Below are positions 6,721 to 12,327 of a stretch of 12,327 bases of DNA, piece after piece (the first letter of the stretch is position 1; the number at the start of each line of letters is the position of its first letter). This stretch comes from Jimgerdemannia flammicorona. Taxonomy: Eukaryota > Mucoromycota > Endogonomycetes > Endogonales > Endogonaceae. A model generated the notes under the pieces. It did no database searches and was not told the DNA's origin. It saw nothing but the letters and a program-made list of their open reading frames with translations. The translations under genes were made by a program, and so were the position numbers. The DNA lies in contig RBNI01005623.1 in assembly GCA_003990745.1 (NCBI GenBank), positions 1 through 12,327 on the forward strand, read 5' to 3'.

Positions 6721-8733
6721 TGACACATGTACTAGATCGGGTGGATCTGGAGCCTTCAACTGACAACATGTTGGGAGAGGGTATGGGCTTGGGATGGGGT
6801 CCTTCAGAGGCTCAAGTGAGCAGGATAGCCTGGGCAGTAGAGGCAGCACATGGGGGGGGGGGCTGGAGGGCAGTAGGGAAGGAGCTTTACAGATACACTG
6901 AGGACTGGAGGTTGGCTGATGAGAGCTCACAGTGAACAGACAGGAGGGAAGGGGAAGCAGAAGGTTAGGGATGCTGGGGGAGCTGGGCCTTCACCAGTGG
7001 GAGGTAGCAGAAGTGAAGTAACTACTGGGGGTAGTGGTGGGACTGCTGATGGTAGTATGACTGAGAATCTGAAAAAAAATCCAGATGTGACTGTTGATGT
7101 GGGGGCTGGACAGATGGGCCTGAAGAGGAAGGGGGACCTGGCTGATGGTGTGATGGGGCTGGTGGTAGCTCCATTACTCAAGAAATCGATCTCAGAGTTT
7201 ATGGCCATCTTGTGCTTCCAGGGCTTGGCAGTGATAGCGAGAATGGTCCTGAGGCTTATTTCAAAGCAGGTGGCTGGAGCTGTCTCAGTGAAGTTTCTGA
7301 AGAGGCTGGAGGGGGTTGAGGTGGGTTTTGAGGAGGCAGGTATGCTGGATGAGGCTCTAAAGACTGGAGTGGTAGTTAGGGAGGTAGTGGTCCCTATAGT
7401 GCATTGCCTGAGGTGGGACCCCAGGGTGGTATAGCTGCTGGTGAAGAGAGTGCCTATAGTGACAGCAGTTGAGATAAGGAAGAGGGTTGAGGAGGTGATG
7501 GCTAAGTATGATGATGTGATGGATATTGGTTTTCAGATTTGGAAGGAGACCACTATCTGGACTGAGGATGATATCAGAATTCAACTGGCAGGGAAGGAGG
7601 CTATGGGGAAGATGAGTGACTGGCTGGTGGTGATGCTTTGGTGGGCTTTCAGCTGTCAAGTGTCGAGGGTGAAAGGGAGTGAGGAGGAGGAAGAGAATCT
7701 ACTAGAGGCTCTGGAAGAGATGAGTGGGGCTGTCAAGCAGAGAACAAGGGCCTAGAGGAAATATATCAAGTCAACATACTTGGAGATTGTGAAGGGGAAG
7801 CATATCTGCACTGATAAGAGGCAGTGAGAGTGGGCCTAAGGGTGCAAGAGGCAGAGAGAGCTTTTGGCAAGTATGAAAGGAGGGGCAAAGAAGAAGTTGG
7901 ATGGGGCTGAGGAGTCTGGAGGCATTGAAGCTAGTGTCTGGGCTAGTAAAGGAGGAGGAGAGGTGGAGGCAAACATGAAAGGGGCTGAGAAGGTACTGGA
8001 CAAGAATCCCTATGCTGATAGTACATTCAAAGTTTGGGAGCAGGATTTGGATAGTACTTCCCCCCTACTTATCAGGAGGAGCCCAGTTGAGAAGAGAGGG
8101 GCAGCAGAGGATATACTGATACAGGGGGCCCAGTGAGTTCACTTTGGGGTCCCAGATATAACAAAAGGGGGCCAGGTGGTAGCAGTTGGTGAGGACAAGC
8201 TGGTGGATGTCCCAGAGGAGAAGTGGGATAAGGCTGCCAGTGTAGGAGCAGATACCACAATGCTGGATGCAGGGCAGCCAGGGACTCCTGGAGGGAAGGA
8301 GGTGGGGAACCTGCTGTGGATGAGCAAGGTGATAGATAACCTCATGGCTGAGAAGTTGGGAGAAGTTGACCTGTGTGTGATGCCAGAGGAGTACTGGGCA
8401 TGGATTCTATATAGAGATGGAGTGGTGGAGGCATTGAAGGTGGAGATTCTTGCCATTTTCATGGAAGAGGAGGGATATGAGGTTGATAAGATGAGAGAGG
8501 CAGAGCTGGTAGTAGTTGCTGGTGAGTGAGCTGTCTACTGTTGGACAGAGCATCATGGTTTGTAGCTCTGGCAGGAGGCCTGTCTGGAGTATCATGAGGA
8601 CTTTGAGGAGAAAAAGGATGGGGTGATGGTTGAACTTCTGAGGGGGTTAGAGGTGCAGAAGGCTAAAAAGAAGGGACTCACTACAGAACATGACTTGGAC
8701 TTGATACAGGAGGACTTGAATGTGGATTTGTAG
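6721..8733 (+). pseudogene. LINE ORF1 (main part), unknown function, broken
   Basis: After the gypsy insertion the ORF1 frame continues from 6721 (two bases earlier in codon phase, 653-672). It stays in that frame to a run of 11 G at 6852-6862, where it appears to shift into the frame used from there to TAG 8731-8733. That second frame keeps one composition and a continuous Glu/Lys/Gly/Val-rich protein for about 620 codons. It is interrupted by stops such as TAG just after the G run, near 7432 and 7753, TGA 8134 and TGA 8527. ORF1 proteins of LINEs bind the element RNA, and in fungi many carry CCHC knuckles. I see no CCHC motif, RRM or other domain I can name. Near 7676-7740 lies an acidic helical stretch (EEEEENLLEALEEM). 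Full length with the first codons would be about 675 residues. Identity rests on position before ORF2. Confidence 0.6.
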
Positions 8734-8764
8734 TGGATGTGATTGATAAATAACAGTATTTCTT

Positions 8765-9442
8765 ATGAACAGTACAACTAATATTTTCTCACTAAATGTG
8801 AATAGGTTACAGGGATCTGAGCAGTGTAAGAACATTTTTACTTGGCTCAAGGGATTGGAGGCTGATCTCTTTTTACTGTAAGATGTATAGTGTGAAGATG
8901 AAGATAATCAGATGGAGTGGACTAGGGAATGGGGTGAGGCTACTGCTTGGTTTGGCAAAGTGGCAATTCTGGTGAAGAAGGGTAGAGGAGATTTGGGGAG
9001 AGTCAGGAGCTGGGGTGATCACTTGGTCTGGGGAGATTGATATTGGCCAGGGTGAGAATCAGTGAGGATGGGCTCCTGCTACTGCCCTGTAGGTAGGGGT
9101 GAGAGGATTATATGGATTAAGGAGCTGGAGGAGGGTATTCTCTTGGAGGAAGGAGTCAATGTTCTTAGTGGTGATTTTAATATGATTCGAGATCTACAGC
9201 TATATAGAACTGATGGAGGAAGGAATGCAGGTGAGAGAAGTGGTGGTCTGGATGTATGGGAGGAGGTGGAGAATCTTAGCTCCTTAGGGGATATGGGCAG
9301 AATACAGTGGGGCAATGAAAGGGTCTACACATATTAGGTAAATAGCTTAGGCATGAGGATTGACTGGATTCTGACAGCTGAATGTTGGGGTGCTGATGTC
9401 TGGAAGACTTTGGAGGTGGTGTGGTGCCCATGGTCTGATCAC
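8765..9442 (+). other. APE-type endonuclease domain of LINE ORF2
   Basis: Visible motifs in order: FSLNVNRL at the start; an Asp-containing site at 8882 after a TAA that replaces the usual Gln of the Q-E motif; SGDFNM at 9167-9184; RIDWIL at 9356-9373; and SDH at 9434-9442. These are the usual catalytic landmarks of the exonuclease-endonuclease-phosphatase fold in LINEs. Between about 9031 and 9090 the best family-like reading (RLILARVRIS) is in a different frame, implying two compensating small indels. Confidence 0.82.
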
Positions 9443-10119
9443 TAGAGACTATTAGGGTAGGGGCAGTTTAGGGGGAGTGGAGATGGACCCAGACATTGGC
9501 ACCTTAACTCCTTCCTGCTGGCTGAGAAGGGGTTGTGGGACTCATGGGTGGAGGACATTCAGGCAAAGGTTCCTATCTGGAGGCATAATGGTCTGTCTGT
9601 GGGTGTCTGTTGGATGAGGTTGAAAGAGGCTGCAAGGACCTATTGGGGAGGAGCTGGTAGAGAGGCTGGGAGATAGAGGAGGAAGCACATATAGTGTGCT
9701 TCCAATAGGCTGATGAGATTGCAGATAGAATGGGCTGATTTGCTTGTTTCTGATGAGATAGAGGATTGGAGGTTAGAGAGAGCGAAATTGGAGGTAGTGG
9801 AACTACAACAGATGTTGAGAGAGGAGGAGGAGACTCATATGTAAGGAATGGCTGCCAGGCTACAGTGGCAGGGACTTGAGGAGGGAGAGCAGTCTACTAG
9901 GTACTTGTCTAGGCTCCTCAAAGCTAAGAGGGTGTGGCATCATTGGAATGGGGTCTTTGATGCTGAGGGAGATATGGTGCATGGCATACAACAGATCTTG
10001 GGAGTCTTGAAGGAGTGATGGCAGGGTCTGTAGAGTGAGGAAAAAGGGAGTACTGATGAAGAGGCAATTGGAGACACACTGGAGGAGTGGGAGCTGCCAC
10101 AGGTAGAGGGCCTGGGTGA

Positions 10120-11060
10120 CTTGATCTTACCAGTTCAAGAGGAGGATATCTAGAGGGTCCTTGTAGCAACTAAGCTTAGAACAGCACCAGGGGAGGATGG
10201 GTTACCCTGGGACTTCTGGAAGAAGATGGCGAAGGTCCCTGAAGTGTTAGGAGAGATGGCTGCCCTCTGTGACCATGTTCTTCTAAATAGCAAGTGGGTT
10301 GGAGAGTAGGACTTGGGGTTGGTGGCCTTATTGTACAAAGACAAGGGCAGGTGAGAGGACTGGAAGAATTGGAGGCCAATTATACTTTTGGATATGGACC
10401 AGAAGTTGGTGACTAAAGTAATTGTTGCAAGGCTGTAGAAGGTTGCTCAGCAGGTGCTGGGTGAGGAGCAGTGGGGTTTTGTGGGAGATAGGCTTATTAG
10501 AGATGAGACTGCCTGAGTGTATGGCATCATTGAAGGGGCTCGGGCCTGTGGGCTAGATAGTAGACTGGTCTTTTTAGACCAAGAGAAGGCCTATGACCAT
10601 GTTTGGCAGATATGGCTGGGCAAGGTACTGGACAGAATTGGTGTCTCACTACAGTTTTGAGCCTCTATATTGAATTTGTTGGAGGGTAGTAGAGTAGCAC
10701 TGATGTGTAATAGTCACAGGGGTTTGGTATTTCTCTTGGGGAGAGGAGTTCCTCAAGGAGACCCACTGTCTCCTATACTTTATACCCTTTCACTAGAACC
10801 TTTGATGGATAGGATCTATCAGAAGATGGCTGGGCTCTCTATGTATGGTGTGGTGTGGAAGATGGGGGCCTTTGCAGATATTGGACTTGGATCAGTGGCA
10901 GATATAGGGGTACTTATGGAAACAGTAGAATGGTATGAGGTGCACTCTGGGGCAAAACTCAACTGGCATAAGTGTGAGACATTGGTGTTGGGGAATGGGT
11001 TGATGGGAGGGGACGTCATTGGAACAATTGTCCCCACAGGAGAGGTGGTATAGTATCTCA
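10120..11060 (+). other. Reverse transcriptase domain of LINE ORF2
   Basis: Landmarks read in one frame: TAPGEDGLPWDFWK (block 0/1), WRPIILLDMDQKLVTKVI, EEQWGFVGDR, then FLDQEKAYDHVW with the first catalytic Asp at 10577-10579. GVPQGDPLSPILY follows at 10745-10783, and the second catalytic box reads FADI at 10871-10882 instead of FADD. The usual tail SGAKLNWHKCETL follows. The loss of the second Asp, together with a slightly shortened loop, suggests a small in-frame deletion or substitutions in the active site. Several stops (for example near 10308, 10353, 10437, 10515 and 10659) confirm decay. Confidence 0.9.
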
Positions 11061-11179
11061 GTATCTTCTTTTCTATATATGGCTCAGTCTTGCCACAAGT
11101 GTGGTGGAAGAGGAGTGTGGCTATTTGAGGGGAGGCTCTGAGAGGTTGGGGGGGTCATTACATCTCCCTGGCAGGGCAG

Positions 11180-12327
11180 GTGTCAATCCTGAATATATAC
11201 TGGTTCCCCAAGCTATGGTATGTGGCATATCACTTAGACTTTCTGACCTGGGTAGTGAAGAGGCTGATGAAGCTGGCTCAGGATTGGATTTGGATAGGGA
11301 GAAGGTCCCAGATTAGTTGGGCTACTCTTGTGGAGCCAGTGGTTAGGGGAGGCCTAGGTCTTGTGGATTTCCCTAGGTGGCTACACTGTTTGCAAGCTTG
11401 GTGGCTGAAAAGAGCTATTGAACTACAAGGAGGAGGTTGGGTTCCACTGATGCAAAAGGTGTGGGAGATGAGATTCTCACCCTAAGGGTCCTCAGGAGAC
11501 TTGCTTTCTCTAGTGGGTCTGAATGGAAGCTGACAGCTATAGTATAAGGGCTTCTAGTAGAGGGTGGTAGATAGAGCACACTAGATAGGCCTGTACTGGT
11601 GAGGCAATGAGGGGGAGGAGGTGTGGGGCCCTGCTATGTGACAATAGGACAGACTGCTACTAGGGGGGGTTTTACTTGCTGAGTTTGATATTGGTGATAG
11701 TTGGCCAGAATCTTTGGCCAAGTAGTTGGCAGGCAATAAGGATTGGTGAGAAGTGGGACTGGGCAGGAATCTGGGCCTGGAGTGCTGAGGTATGGCAGTG
11801 GCTTCCTCCCAAGTTCTAGATGGTGTGGTGGCAAATGCTGCAAAGGAATGTTATGTTAAATTTCCACTGGGTATCTGGTGGATGGTGGCCAATTGGATTG
11901 TGAGGAGTGTTATAATATAGGGCAAGCTGGGGGTTTTGTACAGATGCCAGAATATTGGCTGGGAGAGTGCAAGGTTTTGGGGGACTTTTGGAGGCCAGAT
12001 GGAGAGAGAGGTCACTGGGAGGATTTGAAATCTTGTCTAGTGGGAGGTGTTAGCAATGGGTGGCTCACTGTAGGGTGAGTTATTGCAGTGTGGGTAGGGT
12101 TGGCTGGACATTGGCTATTTGTTTTTGAGGATGAGCAATAGATAGAGATGCAGGGGAAGTTGGTGAGGTGGGAGGAGTTGATGGGGGATCTACTGACTGG
12201 GTGGTGGGTTGGTTGGAGTCCCCAGAGTGGGTGATATCACCATCTGGTAGAAGGGATCTATGGCCAGAGTAGTGGGCAGGTGAAGATAGTGTTTGACAAA
12301 GTGGTCTTTTATTGAGAGAGGGTGGGG
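11180..12327 (+). other. C-terminal region of LINE ORF2 after the RT, with a possible zinc-finger segment
   Basis: The segment SILNIYWFPKLWYVAYHL and later GGLGLVDFPRWLHCLQAWW resembles the conserved region behind the RT in L1/Tad-type LINEs (thumb-side helix and GGLGLpdf motif). From 11486 to about 11780 stops are dense and no frame is convincing throughout. From 11878 another frame gives DCEECYNIGQ...GECKV, which could be what remains of the zf-RVT-like C-x2-C...C finger, then a Trp-rich tail (GHWLFVFEDEQ). The finger call is weak because the usual His is not seen. No 3' UTR or tail is reached. Confidence 0.55.

Larger units (their letters stand above)
653..12327 (+). mobile_element. Non-LTR retrotransposon (LINE), two ORFs, interrupted by a gypsy element and truncated by the window edge
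   Basis: The LINE consists of ORF1 (653-672 joined to 6721-8733) and ORF2 (from 8765 on). ORF2 has an APE-like endonuclease, a reverse transcriptase and a C-terminal region resembling the zinc-finger part found after RT in L1/Tad-type elements. About 5.6 kb of LINE sequence is present outside the gypsy insertion; the 3' UTR and tail are not in the window. The coding strand is strikingly G-rich and C-poor, and CpG is almost absent. Two-ORF structure plus APE endonuclease fits the L1 or Tad1 clades known in fungi; I cannot tell these apart without a tree. Confidence 0.8.
8765..12327 (+). pseudogene. LINE ORF2: endonuclease, reverse transcriptase and C-terminal region, broken and running off the window
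   Basis: ATG 8765 opens a frame (2 modulo 3) starting MNSTTNIFSLNVNRLQG, which resembles the SLNVNGL start of APE-type LINE endonucleases. The same frame runs through endonuclease and RT to at least TAA 11483-11485, interrupted by many TAG/TGA/TAA codons. TAG is very frequent, fitting lost CAG and TGG codons. Downstream the reading appears to switch frames at least twice: a frame-0 stretch around 11790-11875 (SAEVWQWLPPKF, WWQMLQRNV), then frame 1 from about 11878 to the edge. The gap from ORF1 is about 30 bases. The product reverse-transcribes element RNA at a nicked chromosomal target. This copy cannot make an intact protein. Confidence 0.85.

Noticed and set aside
6708..6935. 75-codon + strand frame starting inside the LTR
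   Set aside because: It begins in the LTR end and crosses the insertion boundary; the ORF1 start at 653 gives a better frame through the junction.
6927..7208. Open frames on the - strand opposite LINE ORF1 and ORF2
   Set aside because: Low-complexity Pro/Ser-rich translations typical of antisense reading of a G-rich strand; no motif found.
1..12327. tRNA or rRNA genes, CRISPR arrays, bacterial operons
   Set aside because: No cloverleaf, rRNA core or regularly spaced repeats seen, and the content is eukaryotic retroelements.

Overview
The window is a nest of decayed eukaryotic retrotransposons, with no host gene, tRNA or rRNA recognised. The element types (a Ty3/gypsy chromovirus with a C-terminal chromodomain and a LINE with an APE-type endonuclease), the strong loss of CpG and the dense CGA-to-TGA and CAG/TGG-to-TAG stops suggest a repeat-rich, methylated region of a filamentous fungus, perhaps a basidiomycete. 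The organism assignment is inference.

Layout, left to right. (1) 1 to about 600, + strand: remnant of an old gypsy-type pol with a proline-rich stretch and a retropepsin domain. (2) A LINE starts somewhere in the last part of that stretch. Its ORF1 appears to start at ATG 653, is interrupted after 20 bases, resumes at 6721 and ends near 8733. ORF2 (endonuclease, reverse transcriptase, C-terminal region) runs from 8765 to beyond the right edge. (3) A 6,043-bp gypsy element, 673-6715, is inserted in LINE ORF1. It has 404-bp LTRs in direct orientation, terminal TGTAAC...GTTACA, and a 5-bp target duplication (CGAGC at 668-672, TGAGC at 6716-6720). The element is oriented on the - strand: 5' LTR 6312-6715, PBS 6296-6309, Gag start at 6243, chromodomain end at 1390, polypurine tract 1077-1091, 3' LTR 673-1076.

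The main anomaly is that the central 3.02 kb of this element (2992-6012) lies in the opposite orientation. It carries most of Gag, a dUTPase, protease, RT and most of RNase H on the + strand. At each breakpoint the reading frame on one side continues exactly on the far side of the other breakpoint: Gag from 6013 to 2992, RNase H from 6012 to 2991. A single clean inversion therefore explains the arrangement. Before it, the element would have been one continuous frame ordered Gag - CCHC - dUTPase - protease - RT - RNase H - integrase - GPF module - chromodomain.

The second notable point is a dUTPase with all five motifs recognisable, fused in frame between nucleocapsid and protease, the placement known from betaretroviruses. 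None of the elements can be autonomous: the gypsy element has 21 internal stops, a Gly-to-Arg change in the protease active-site motif and a Glu-to-Lys change at the integrase DDE glutamate. The LINE has many stops, frameshifts and a damaged FADD box.
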